A stretch of DNA of 33,633 nucleotides from Planctomycetia bacterium (lineage in GTDB: Bacteria > Planctomycetota > Planctomycetia > Pirellulales > Thermoguttaceae): assembly GCA_030527185.1 (NCBI GenBank), contig JAUNBF010000043.1:1-33633 (forward strand), read 5' to 3'. Below, piece by piece: positions 24,112 to 32,415 of this stretch (position 1 is its first letter; the number at the start of each line of letters is the position of its first letter). The notes under the pieces were generated by a model, which saw only the letters and a list, made by a program, of their open reading frames with translations, had not been told where the DNA came from and did not search any database. The translations under genes were made by a program, and so were the position numbers.

Positions 24112-27100
24112 TTACGGTTGGGTACGGATGATTTTCGGCCAGATCATGTTGGGATTGAGTTGGAGAGCTTTGTCGAAAAAGCTTTCCGCGTCGGTTTTCT
24201 GATCGGCAGCCAGGGAAACAAGTCCTTGGAGGTAATACAGCCGGGCACGACGTTCCACCGCGGTGCCATCTTCGCCGAATTTGGAAAATTCATCCGATTT
24301 GTCGTCACGATGGAGGAGTTTTTCCACCGCCGCGGCAAATTGTTGCTGCAACTGTTTGGCTTCCGCCATTTTGCCCAGTTTTTTCAGCGACTCAATGCGG
24401 AAATAGGTCAGTTCGTGAGCCATTTCCCGAGGAGCGTTTTCCGCCGCGGCTGAAGTCTCGTAGGCTTGTGCCGCGGCTGTTTTTTCACCCTTATTTTCCA
24501 GTGTGGTGGCGAGGAAGTAGAAAATTTTGGCATTCTGCCCGCCGCCAATGACACGTCCGACTTCGAGATTGGCCGGATACGTTTGGGCAATGGCAAAATC
24601 TTCCATGGCCGCGTCGTACTGTTTGGCATCCCGCAACTGGATTCCCCGTAGCAGGTGAGCGTCTACGAAAATGTCATGCACGGCTCGGCCACCTTCCCAG
24701 ACGTGGAAATGTCGCGTGTCGAGGATGTCGATCGCCTTCTGGTAATTTCCCGTCTCGTTGTAAAGGCCAATCAGCCGAATCACAGCATCGTCATGCTTGA
24801 GAATTGTCTCGAGATGTTGTTCCATTTTGGCCAGACGTTCGGCAGCCGGCTTGAAAACGCGGGCGTGGAGAATGTCCAGTTCCGTAAACGGTTTCGGGTC
24901 ACTCGTGTCGTGTTTCAGACCGGTCTCATACGCGGCAATGGCTTTCTGAATATCTCCGGCACGGTAGTACGCAAAACCGAGGTTCCGCCACGCACGGCCA
25001 TACGCGGGATTCAAAGCCACCGACTTTTCCCAAGCCGCCACGCCTGCCTCTTTCTGTTCCAGGTAGTAGAGCAAGTTGCCGTAATAGAACCAGGCGAAAG
25101 CGTCGTTCGGAAAGGCTTTCAGAACGGTTTCAAACAGTCCCAATTCTTCCGTGCGGAACGGGAAACAATAGTCCGGCGACTGTTTGGCGGCCTGCTGGAA
25201 GAATGTCTCACCACCACCGTAGAACCCGGCATAATAGTAGGGCAGGGGGCTGTCGGCGTAAGGTTTCCCAAGCGAAATGGCTGTTTTCAGGAGCGAAACA
25301 GCTTCTTCTTTGGCTCCCATGTTGCCGTAATCGACCGCCATTTCCAGCATTTCCTGCAATCGAATGAGGTCTTCACCCAAAAGCAACTTCGGAAGGACTT
25401 CGGCCAGGGATGGATTTCCGGGGAGGAACGTCGATTCGACTGCCGACCAGAGGTTCAACGCCTCTTTTTCCTGAGCCAGCTTCAAAATCGCCGCGGCCTC
25501 CACCGTTTTGCCCAGTTTCCGCAGGGCGTAGGCTTTGACGGTGAGGACTTTCGTATTGAGCGTGTTGGAGCGAATCGACTCGTCCGCCATTTCCACCGCG
25601 TGGGCAAAATCCCCTTCCAGACAGGCAATCTGAGCCAGCGCAAAATAGGCCGCCGACTGATAACCGGTCGTCCAAACCGCTTTCCAGTATTGGTCTTTCG
25701 CTTCTTTCAGCCGTCCCTGCATTTGCAGCACGTGTCCCAGAACGTAGTGCGGTTCGCCATCTTTCAGGACGGTATAGTTTTTCCCCAGCCGTGCAATCGC
25801 GTTTTTCAGATGTTTTTCCGCAAGTTCCCACTTCCCCTGTCGGGCATAGCGAAGTCCCACAGCCGTGTTGACGCGGCCATCCATCGGGTCTCGCCGCAGT
25901 GCTTCCGCGTAATAATCCATCGGATTCAGCCGAGCGTTGTGGAATTGTTCAATCCGCAGTCCGGCCAGATAGAGTTCCTCATTCGTTGGAATCTCTTTCG
26001 GAGCAGGCGTCGGCGTGACGATTTCCGGTTCCGGTTCCGGCTCCAAATCGAGCGGCGTGTACTGCACCAAAACTTTCCCGTCGGCACTTTTCAGAATGGC
26101 CGTCCACTGCGAATGGTCCGTATCGGCCGGGATTTTCACATTCGTCACGAACGGTTTTTCCGGCGTGAGCGTCTGTGTGTGCGTATAGAACGTTTTGCCT
26201 TCTTTTTGCAACTCTACAACCGCGTTTTCAAACGTTCCCGTGACGCAGAAGCCCAAAAAGAGGTTTTCCTTGTCGGTTTGCTCCAGATTCACAGCCGCGT
26301 CGAGCGTGGCGTTTTTCACACTGCGGATCCCCTTGATGGGATACCAGAACTGCTTGAATTCCCGGACTTCACCGGGGGCGATCCAACTGTAATCGGGCTG
26401 ATTGTCCGACCAGGCACCCACCATCAATTCCAGGTAACAGCCATCTTCGTCCGTCAGCATTTGATCCCACATTTTCGCCCGGTCATGATTTCCCCAGAGG
26501 AAGAATTTCTTGCCGTTGACGATGTGGTGATTGGCAAAGTGGACGGTTCCTGCCTTTTTGCCGTGGTCGTAGCCGGCGAGGAAGTCGTTTTCAAAGTCCC
26601 ACGCAAAAACAGAGCGGAACTGGTCGGTATGATTCTTCCAGAAACGGTAATCAACGCCGTTGTTGATCGGCCAGTCGCAAAATTTGATTTTGGCGTGGTC
26701 GGTTCCATGCTGGACGGATGGGGGAAAAATCACTTCGTAATCCTCGTTGCAATGCACCGAAACGTTTGCCCAACAGAGCATCGATTGCAAAAGTGCCGAG
26801 CGGTTGTCAATCCGGGTTTTCGCTTCCAGATAGGATCGTCCGGGATGAACCGTCAGGCCGACAGACCACTTCATCCGGTGACGCAGTTCGGTTTCTCCCA
26901 CCCAAATCGTCTTGCTGCCGTCCGCGTTCTCTTCCAGCTTCCAATCGACCGCCATGAAACTGGAAGGTCGGTGGTGGTGCGGGATGTTCCACTCCACGCC
27001 GCCGGACATCCACGCTCCGATCATGCCAATCAACGCCGGCTTGACGACGTGCTGGCGGTAGAAAAATTCGTACCGGTTCGTTTTATCGGTTGCCTGAAGA

Positions 27101-27405
27101 ATCCGTCCCCCCATCTCCGGCAAGACCGCAATTTCCAGGTACTTGTTTTCCAGATAGAGGCCATTGTACTCCTTGTTGACTTTGTTGTCGGTCAGGACAT
27201 CGTACATGGCGTAGGGGTAGGTGTGTCCCTGTGCCCCCTGATAGACCCGGCCAGTGAAGTAAATCGCGTTGAGATCGGGCGGGCCGATTTCATACGTCGG
27301 CAAAGTAATCGGTCGGGACTCCACCGTAACCTGATCTTCGGCAGTCAGGGAAAGTCCTATTCCCACCAGTGCCAAAAAGGTCAACGTTCCAAAGAATTTT
27401 TTCAT
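24112..27405 (-). CDS. Exported DUF5107/TPR protein
   Basis: A 1097-residue protein from the ATG at 27405, which has a perfect AGGAGG; the frame extends 24 codons further upstream without a ribosome site. A signal peptide (MKKFFGTLTFLALVGIGLSL) is followed by a DUF5107 domain (about residues 30-380) with a galactose-mutarotase-like sheet: YPYAMYDVLTDNK, LEIAVLPEMGGRILQATDK, GGVEWNIPHHH, FAWDFENDFLAGYDHGKKAG. A linker with repeated Pro-Glu (about residue 460) precedes a long alpha-helical array of tetratricopeptide repeats, e.g. AFAWFYYGNLLYYLEQKEAG, PAYGRAWRNLGFAYYRAGDIQKA. DUF5107-TPR proteins occur in glycan-using bacteria, but their activity is not known to me. It is a single gene with its own promoter, divergent from the S41 protease. 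Confidence 0.85.
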   Translation of the reverse strand: MKKFFGTLTFLALVGIGLSLTAEDQVTVESRPITLPTYEIGPPDLNAIYFTGRVYQGAQGHTYPYAMYDVLTDNKVNKEYNGLYLENKYLEIAVLPEMGGRILQATDKTNRYEFFYRQHVVKPALIGMIGAWMSGGVEWNIPHHHRPSSFMAVDWKLEENADGSKTIWVGETELRHRMKWSVGLTVHPGRSYLEAKTRIDNRSALLQSMLCWANVSVHCNEDYEVIFPPSVQHGTDHAKIKFCDWPINNGVDYRFWKNHTDQFRSVFAWDFENDFLAGYDHGKKAGTVHFANHHIVNGKKFFLWGNHDRAKMWDQMLTDEDGCYLELMVGAWSDNQPDYSWIAPGEVREFKQFWYPIKGIRSVKNATLDAAVNLEQTDKENLFLGFCVTGTFENAVVELQKEGKTFYTHTQTLTPEKPFVTNVKIPADTDHSQWTAILKSADGKVLVQYTPLDLEPEPEPEIVTPTPAPKEIPTNEELYLAGLRIEQFHNARLNPMDYYAEALRRDPMDGRVNTAVGLRYARQGKWELAEKHLKNAIARLGKNYTVLKDGEPHYVLGHVLQMQGRLKEAKDQYWKAVWTTGYQSAAYFALAQIACLEGDFAHAVEMADESIRSNTLNTKVLTVKAYALRKLGKTVEAAAILKLAQEKEALNLWSAVESTFLPGNPSLAEVLPKLLLGEDLIRLQEMLEMAVDYGNMGAKEEAVSLLKTAISLGKPYADSPLPYYYAGFYGGGETFFQQAAKQSPDYCFPFRTEELGLFETVLKAFPNDAFAWFYYGNLLYYLEQKEAGVAAWEKSVALNPAYGRAWRNLGFAYYRAGDIQKAIAAYETGLKHDTSDPKPFTELDILHARVFKPAAERLAKMEQHLETILKHDDAVIRLIGLYNETGNYQKAIDILDTRHFHVWEGGRAVHDIFVDAHLLRGIQLRDAKQYDAAMEDFAIAQTYPANLEVGRVIGGGQNAKIFYFLATTLENKGEKTAAAQAYETSAAAENAPREMAHELTYFRIESLKKLGKMAEAKQLQQQFAAAVEKLLHRDDKSDEFSKFGEDGTAVERRARLYYLQGLVSLAADQKTDAESFFDKALQLNPNMIWPKIIRTQP

Positions 27406-27465
27406 GCTTCCTCCTTTTCCTTTTCCAGGATTTTTTGAAAAAATTGCGTGTAAGGATTCTTTTCT

Positions 27466-27494
27466 ATCATAGCACAATTCCCCACTTGCCGCAA
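27466..27494 (-). promoter_or_regulatory. Candidate promoter of DUF5107/TPR gene
   Basis: On the minus strand: TTGCGG (27494-27489), a 17-bp spacer and TATGAT (27471-27466), about 60 bp before the start codon. Confidence 0.5.
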
Positions 27495-27563
27495 TCGTTC
27501 ATTTTCGCAAAATTTTCCATGTTTTTTCGCATTTTCCCAAATTAGGCGAAAAAAAGGGTATGG

Positions 27564-27592
27564 TTGACATTTTTTCCGTTCCGATTTACAAT
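27564..27592 (+). promoter_or_regulatory. Sigma-70 promoter of S41 protease gene
   Basis: TTGACA (27564-27569), a 17-bp spacer and TACAAT (27587-27592). The start codon follows about 45 bases after the expected transcription start. Confidence 0.75.
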
Positions 27593-27644
27593 AGAGGGAG
27601 GAATCGGGTGGTGAATAGATGGAAGAAAGCGGAGGACGCAACGG

Positions 27645-29090
27645 GTGATGTTCAGGTTTCAGCGAATCGTCTTGGCAGGATGGCTCTGTTTGTGTGGAGG
27701 AATGGGATATGCGGAAGAAACGCCTGAAAAGGTGCCTGTCGAGGATACTTTCGAGGCGTATCGCGTGCTGATCGACACGATTGATCAGGTGGATCGCAAT
27801 TACGTCGGCCAACTCTCCAAACGGGAACTGATCGACGCGGCCATCGAAGGGGTTTTGAAGAAACTCGACCCGTATTCGGACTATATTTCCCCGGAGCGGA
27901 TGGAGTCGTTCCGAAAGAACGTCGACTCCAAATTCGGCGGGATTGGCGTGATGTTGAACGTGGACGGCGACAAGATTGTGGTTGTTTCGCCGTTGGTCAA
28001 TACGCCTGCGTACCGTGCCGGGGTCTTTTCGGGAGATGTCATTCTGGAAGTCGACGGGGAATCGGTTGTGGGATTCTCTGCCGACGAGGTTTCGCAGCGG
28101 ATGAAAGGGGAAATTGGAACGACGTTGACGCTGAAACTGTTGCGAGAAGGGAATCCGAAGCCGTTCACACTCACGGTGGAGCGGGATATGATTTCGATGG
28201 AAACGGTCTCCGGGTTTGACCGTCTGGAGGACGATTCGTGGAATTACTGGATGGACGCGCCGCACGGCATTGCGTATGTCGCCATCTCCTCGTTTGGGCA
28301 GGATACCGCCACGCAGTTGCGGGAAGTGCTGGAAAATCTCCAGAAACCGACCGAAGAGGGGGGGGAGCCGGCGTTGAAAGCGTTGATTCTCGATTTACGG
28401 TTCAATCCGGGGGGGATTTTGCCGGTGGCGATTGATGTGTGCGACCTTTTTCTGGAGGATGGCGTGATTGTCAGTATTCAGGGACGCAATACCGAAGAGC
28501 GTGTCTGGAAAGCGAAAAAAGACGATTCCCTGCTGGAAAAGATTCCGATGACGGTCTTGATCAACCACTACAGTGCCAGTGCCAGCGAAATCGTCGCGGC
28601 CTGTTTGCAAGACCATGGTCGGGCGGTGGTGATTGGGGAACGCTCTTGGGGAAAAGGGAGTGTGCAGAATGTGATGGAACTGGAGGATGGGAACAGTGCT
28701 TTGAAATTGACCACGGCAGGCTACCATCGTCCGAATGGAAAAAATATCCACCGTGCGGAAGACGCGACCGAATCGGATGAGTGGGGTGTGGTGCCGCAAG
28801 AGGAGTTTTACGTGGCGATGACACCGGAACAGCAGGGACGGCTGGCGGAAGACCAACGTCGTCGTCACGAACTCCGAACGCACCAGGTGAATGAGAATCC
28901 TGCCTGGTCACAGCGTGGTTTTGAAGACCCGCAGTTGCAAAAGGCGATGGAGGTGCTGGAGGGGGAACTGAAAACGAACGTCAACGTCCAAGCACTCCTG
29001 CGAAAACGGCTCAATCCCACGATCAGTTATCAGGATACGCCTGTTTCCCCTGCCAGAACACCTGCCACGCGGGGGTGGAGACGTCGGTAA
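27645..29090 (+). CDS. S41-family C-terminal processing protease (CtpA/Prc-like)
   Basis: A 481-residue exported serine protease. Signal peptide MFRFQRIVLAGWLCLCGGMGYA; an N-terminal helical part with DAAIEGVLKKLDPYSDYISP; a PDZ domain at about residues 95-178 (FGGIGVMLNVDGD, GDVILEVDGESV, GTTLTLKLLREG) that recognises substrate C-termini; then the catalytic core with LILDLRFNPGGIL. The Ser-Lys dyad is Ser311 in HYSASASE and Lys336 in SWGKGSVQ. The C-terminal tail is basic, ending RGWRRR. An 8-G run at 28358-28365 lies in coding sequence without breaking the frame. GGAGG precedes the ATG by about 12 bases. The gene has its own consensus promoter. Substrates are unknown; proteases of this class trim periplasmic or envelope proteins. 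Confidence 0.9.
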   Translation: MMFRFQRIVLAGWLCLCGGMGYAEETPEKVPVEDTFEAYRVLIDTIDQVDRNYVGQLSKRELIDAAIEGVLKKLDPYSDYISPERMESFRKNVDSKFGGIGVMLNVDGDKIVVVSPLVNTPAYRAGVFSGDVILEVDGESVVGFSADEVSQRMKGEIGTTLTLKLLREGNPKPFTLTVERDMISMETVSGFDRLEDDSWNYWMDAPHGIAYVAISSFGQDTATQLREVLENLQKPTEEGGEPALKALILDLRFNPGGILPVAIDVCDLFLEDGVIVSIQGRNTEERVWKAKKDDSLLEKIPMTVLINHYSASASEIVAACLQDHGRAVVIGERSWGKGSVQNVMELEDGNSALKLTTAGYHRPNGKNIHRAEDATESDEWGVVPQEEFYVAMTPEQQGRLAEDQRRRHELRTHQVNENPAWSQRGFEDPQLQKAMEVLEGELKTNVNVQALLRKRLNPTISYQDTPVSPARTPATRGWRRR

Positions 29091-29135
29091 TTTTCACAAA
29101 ATGGAAAAAATTTTTAAAAAAAGAAGTTTTTTTAC

Positions 29136-29164
29136 TTGATTTTTGCGGGAAAGTAGTTTATAAT
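29136..29164 (+). promoter_or_regulatory. Sigma-70-type promoter of cassette D
   Basis: TTGATT (29136-29141), a 17-bp spacer and TATAAT (29159-29164). Transcription should start near 29171, about 76 bases before the first ATG. The hexamers are the same as in the cassette A promoter. Confidence 0.75.
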
Positions 29165-29254
29165 AGGAAAGTCTGAAAGCGATTTTGGGCTTTTATACAA
29201 AAAAATTGGGTATTTCAAACCGGTTGTATCGTAAGGAGATTTCATCATGAGAAA

Positions 29255-31348
29255 ATGTTCCATTTTACCCCCCCCCCCCAGCTTAAAAAGGCTTGGGGTG
29301 CGATAATCCTTCTTGCGGGATTGTTTTGGGGTAGTTTTTTTTCTCCCTGCCAACATGTTTTGGCGGAAGTATCTTTGGGGCAGAATATTTTATTGCAGAA
29401 GGATATTACCGATCCTTCCGACTCTATTCAGATTCCAGCCGGTACAACCTTTGTCGATGAGGCGACTTGGAAAGGGTACTATGCTGCGGCCACCTGGACT
29501 TCGATTACGTCCGGGATTCGGGCACCTTTTGCAAGTCTGGAATCCACATCCAACCTCTTCAACAATGAATTGGGAGAAGGAAAAGCCAAATGGTACGATT
29601 CTGGAGTTCCCAGTTATGTTCAATTGACATTTCCCGAAGCGTTTGTACTGACGCACTTTACACTCAGTTCCGGCAACGACTGCATGTTTACTGGTTCTAC
29701 TGGTTCAAACGCTGGAAGAAATCCGCAAAGTTGGGCGATTTTGGGTTCCAACGATGGAAACACCTGGACGCCCATTTACCAATATTCGGACGCGGAGCCG
29801 TTTACCTCAACGACGAATACATCGGTTCTGTTTACCTCTTTTGCCGACGTGAATCAAAATACCGCTTTGAACACCTCGCAAAAAGAGCAGTTTTCCAGCC
29901 GCATGAACGCCTTGTCGAAATCGGTGACGACGACGGATTTTCAGAACACGACCGCTTATTCTCAGTATCGACTGGAAGTTTACTCCACAACAGGCGGCGG
30001 TGGTACTCAATTGGGGGAATGGGAACTCTTTGGAAATACGGTTTTGCCCACGGATCAGGGGAATTTTCTCAGTAGTACCCTTTCGCCAACGGTTCATCTG
30101 GACGCGTCGGATTCCTCGTCGCTCGTTACGGACGCGGCAGGGAACGTCTCTGCCTGGAGTGACACGTCGGGAAATGGATTCCTCTACTCGCAGTCAAATT
30201 CGGCCAATCAACCTTCCGTGGGAACGATCACGATTGGCGATAACGATTTTCCGTCGCTGATTTTTTCCAAAGATTCGACAGCAACTCGTGGCGGAGACTT
30301 TCTCACATCCAACCAAACAAGTACGCCAAAGACGGTTTTTATCGTCGCGGATGTGGATTCTACAAACGGCAATGGTGGGATTTTTGGGCGAGATGCCGGG
30401 GATTTTGGAATTCGAATGAATTCTAGCAGTGAAATCTGGCAATGGACGAATCCGGGAAATGATAACGATTTTACCAGTAACGGCGGAGAAATGACTTACA
30501 ATGGAGCCGAAACCGTTCTGGATATCCAGAATCCCCATTTAGTCATGGCGGTTACAACGAATACATCGTTTAATAACTATTTTACGGCATTGGGAAGTTA
30601 TTTCACTATCGGAGGCCATGGTCCGCGACCTTACGGTGGGAAAATTGCGGAAGTCCTGACGTTTGAAGGAACGTTGACGGAGTCGCAAACACGAATGGTC
30701 AACACGTATTTTTACGCTAAATACGGCCTGGAAATTGCAGAAGAGAATCGTTTTGGAGTGGCTTTTTCCCCAACGCATAACAAAGACTTTTTTGCCGTCA
30801 TGCGTTCCGAAGCGGACGATTACGCGGTCGATTCCTACGGTACCGGTGGTTTAGGAGTGGGGGCTTCGACAAATGGTTACGATATTTTTAACCGTTCCCT
30901 GACAGATGGAACGGCCATTTTTGTCACCTCCAATACCGATTCGGAGTTCCGGTTTACCGAAAGCGTCACCACCACAGGCGACAAAATTTTTGCGTGGGAC
31001 AAAGAATGGCTCCTCCAGAATCTCTCTTCCGACGACGCACTTTCGGCGAATTCCATGATCGACCTGGCGTTTAACTTGGAAGATGCCCTCTTCCCATTCC
31101 TGGAGGAAGGGTCGCAGTGGGCATTGCTCTTCCGGGAAGAGACGGACCAACCTTATCAGCAGGTGAGCGATTTTCTGACGTTGGAGGGGACGGGGTTGTT
31201 CTTCTCCATTTCTCTCAACGATTTGACCACCGGGTTTTATACGCTCGGATCCAATCAGGCTCCCTCAGACGTTCCCGAACCCGCGACATGGGGAATGCTC
31301 CTGTTGGGACTGGCAGGTTTCTGGGTGATGAAACGCAGAGTCCGATAG
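29255..31348 (+). CDS. PEP-CTERM surface protein with discoidin- and LamG-like regions (cassette D)
   Basis: A 697-residue frame from ATG 29255 as sequenced. A better-placed ATG at 29247 (AAGGAG, 8-base spacing) is in a different frame because of a 12-C tract between the starts and the signal peptide core (AWGAIILLAGLFWGSFF). After export: a discoidin (F5/8 type C)-like region at about residues 65-270 (SGVPSYVQLTFPEAFVLTHFTLSSGND, SWAILGSNDGNTWTPIYQY, YRLEVYSTTGGGGTQLGEWELFG), then a concanavalin/LamG-like region at about 285-500 (VHLDASDSSSLVTDAAGNVSAW..., AEVLTFEGTLTESQTRMVNTYFYAKYG). The exosortase tag is VPEPATW, a hydrophobic segment and KRRVR. Both regions suggest carbohydrate binding, so an adhesion role is inferred. 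The DUF1559 gene follows after a hairpin. Confidence 0.85.
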   Translation: MFHFTPPPQLKKAWGAIILLAGLFWGSFFSPCQHVLAEVSLGQNILLQKDITDPSDSIQIPAGTTFVDEATWKGYYAAATWTSITSGIRAPFASLESTSNLFNNELGEGKAKWYDSGVPSYVQLTFPEAFVLTHFTLSSGNDCMFTGSTGSNAGRNPQSWAILGSNDGNTWTPIYQYSDAEPFTSTTNTSVLFTSFADVNQNTALNTSQKEQFSSRMNALSKSVTTTDFQNTTAYSQYRLEVYSTTGGGGTQLGEWELFGNTVLPTDQGNFLSSTLSPTVHLDASDSSSLVTDAAGNVSAWSDTSGNGFLYSQSNSANQPSVGTITIGDNDFPSLIFSKDSTATRGGDFLTSNQTSTPKTVFIVADVDSTNGNGGIFGRDAGDFGIRMNSSSEIWQWTNPGNDNDFTSNGGEMTYNGAETVLDIQNPHLVMAVTTNTSFNNYFTALGSYFTIGGHGPRPYGGKIAEVLTFEGTLTESQTRMVNTYFYAKYGLEIAEENRFGVAFSPTHNKDFFAVMRSEADDYAVDSYGTGGLGVGASTNGYDIFNRSLTDGTAIFVTSNTDSEFRFTESVTTTGDKIFAWDKEWLLQNLSSDDALSANSMIDLAFNLEDALFPFLEEGSQWALLFREETDQPYQQVSDFLTLEGTGLFFSISLNDLTTGFYTLGSNQAPSDVPEPATWGMLLLGLAGFWVMKRRVR
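29268..29279 (+). repeat. 12-C homopolymer (candidate phase-variation tract, coding)
   Basis: Twelve consecutive Cs lie 21 bases after the first ATG (29247) and encode prolines before the signal-peptide core. Tract length decides which of two staggered start codons is in frame. Confidence 0.9.
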
Positions 31349-31359
31349 CCCCTCAACTG

Positions 31360-31393
31360 CCGAAGGTAGGGGGGGACTATTCCCCTCCTTCGG
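31360..31393 (+). terminator. Intercistronic hairpin in cassette D
   Basis: CCGAAGG (31360-31366) pairs with CCTTCGG (31387-31393), and an inner G-run (31369-31375) can pair with CCCC (31382-31385). It sits between the PEP-CTERM stop and the DUF1559 ribosome site. No T-run follows, so it may stabilise or process the mRNA, or attenuate it, rather than end it. Confidence 0.5.
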
Positions 31394-31457
31394 AACAGGG
31401 CCAGCGCATGAACATCTATAATTATCAATTATCCATTGAACTAGTAAGGAGGGGAAA

Positions 31458-32396
31458 ATGCGTCGGGACGCTTTTACACTGGTGGAATTGCTGGTAGTCA
31501 TTGCGATTATCGGAATGCTGGTGGGGTTGCTGCTTCCAGCCGTGCAACAGGCTCGTGAGGCGGCGCGGCAAATGCAGTGCAATAACAACTTACGCCAAAT
31601 GGGGGTGGCGACGTTGAATCTGGAAGCGTCCCACCGTGCCTTTCCTTCGGCTGGTTGGAGTCAGGCGTGGGAGGGAGACCCGGATATGGGATTCGGCAAG
31701 AATCAGCCTGGTTCCTGGGCCTATTCCCTCCTTCCTTTCCTCGAACAGCAAGCTCTCTGGGGGATGGGAGCGGACGGAGACCCGACGGTCAACCAGACGA
31801 TTCTGGAGGCCAATGCCGAGCGGGCAAAGATCGTGGTGCCGCTCTTCAATTGCCCCTCCCGACGTTCCGCTATTCTTTACAAGGCCTACGTCCATACCGG
31901 ATACAATTCCAACGCCCTTTCGCAGTCGGGAAAACTGGATTATTGCGGAAATGCCGCTAAAGGATACACCAATACTGGCCTGGACATAACCGATTACGCG
32001 GAATTGATTGCCAAAACGTTGACGGGAGGAGATAGCGGCATTCATTTTTTCAAAAGTCAAGTCACGCTGGCAGAAATTTACGACGGAACGTCCAATACAT
32101 ATCTCAACGCGGAAAAATCGATGAACAGCGACGCATACTCCACCGGCACCGGGCGGGGCGACGACCATACCGCGTGGACGGGAATTGACGACGACAGCAT
32201 TCGCCATACCACAACGATTCCCATTCAGGATCGCCCCGGTTACGATTCCGGTCAGTTCGGCAGCGCCCACCCCGGAGCTTTCGGTGTGGTGATGTGCGAC
32301 GGCTCGGTACACCGCGTTTCTTACAGTATCGATAGCGAAACGCACAGCTTTCTCGGACAGCGTGGAGATCGACAAGTGGCGACGCTGCCTCAGTAA
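31458..32396 (+). CDS. DUF1559 protein with pilin-like N-terminus (cassette D)
   Basis: A 312-residue protein from ATG 31458 behind AAGGAGGGG. It opens [17 protein letters not shown], then [68 protein letters not shown] and the C-terminal H-x9-DG (HPGAFGVVMCDG) with SVHRVSYSID. It should be a membrane-anchored pseudopilin-like protein. It is the closest paralog of the cassette B copy. It lies 109 bp after its PEP-CTERM partner, a longer gap than in the other cassettes, and the gap holds a hairpin and an AT-rich repeat copy. It converges with the M28 peptidase gene, whose stop is 19 bp away. Function unknown. Confidence 0.9.
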   Translation: MRRDAFTLVELLVVIAIIGMLVGLLLPAVQQAREAARQMQCNNNLRQMGVATLNLEASHRAFPSAGWSQAWEGDPDMGFGKNQPGSWAYSLLPFLEQQALWGMGADGDPTVNQTILEANAERAKIVVPLFNCPSRRSAILYKAYVHTGYNSNALSQSGKLDYCGNAAKGYTNTGLDITDYAELIAKTLTGGDSGIHFFKSQVTLAEIYDGTSNTYLNAEKSMNSDAYSTGTGRGDDHTAWTGIDDDSIRHTTTIPIQDRPGYDSGQFGSAHPGAFGVVMCDGSVHRVSYSIDSETHSFLGQRGDRQVATLPQ

Positions 32397-32415
32397 ACTA
32401 CCGACAGAAAACGAC

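Noticed and set aside
24655..27438. A 927-codon open frame on the plus strand opposite the DUF5107/TPR gene
   Set aside because: It is the mirror of a minus-strand gene with a perfect ribosome site, signal peptide and recognisable domains. The plus-strand product has no domain and an Arg/Phe/Val-rich composition typical of antisense frames.
28358..28365. 8-G run in the S41 protease gene as another phase-variation tract
   Set aside because: Shorter than the four cassette tracts, far from the 5' end, and the frame is intact across it. The same applies to 7-G runs at 2769 and 4734.
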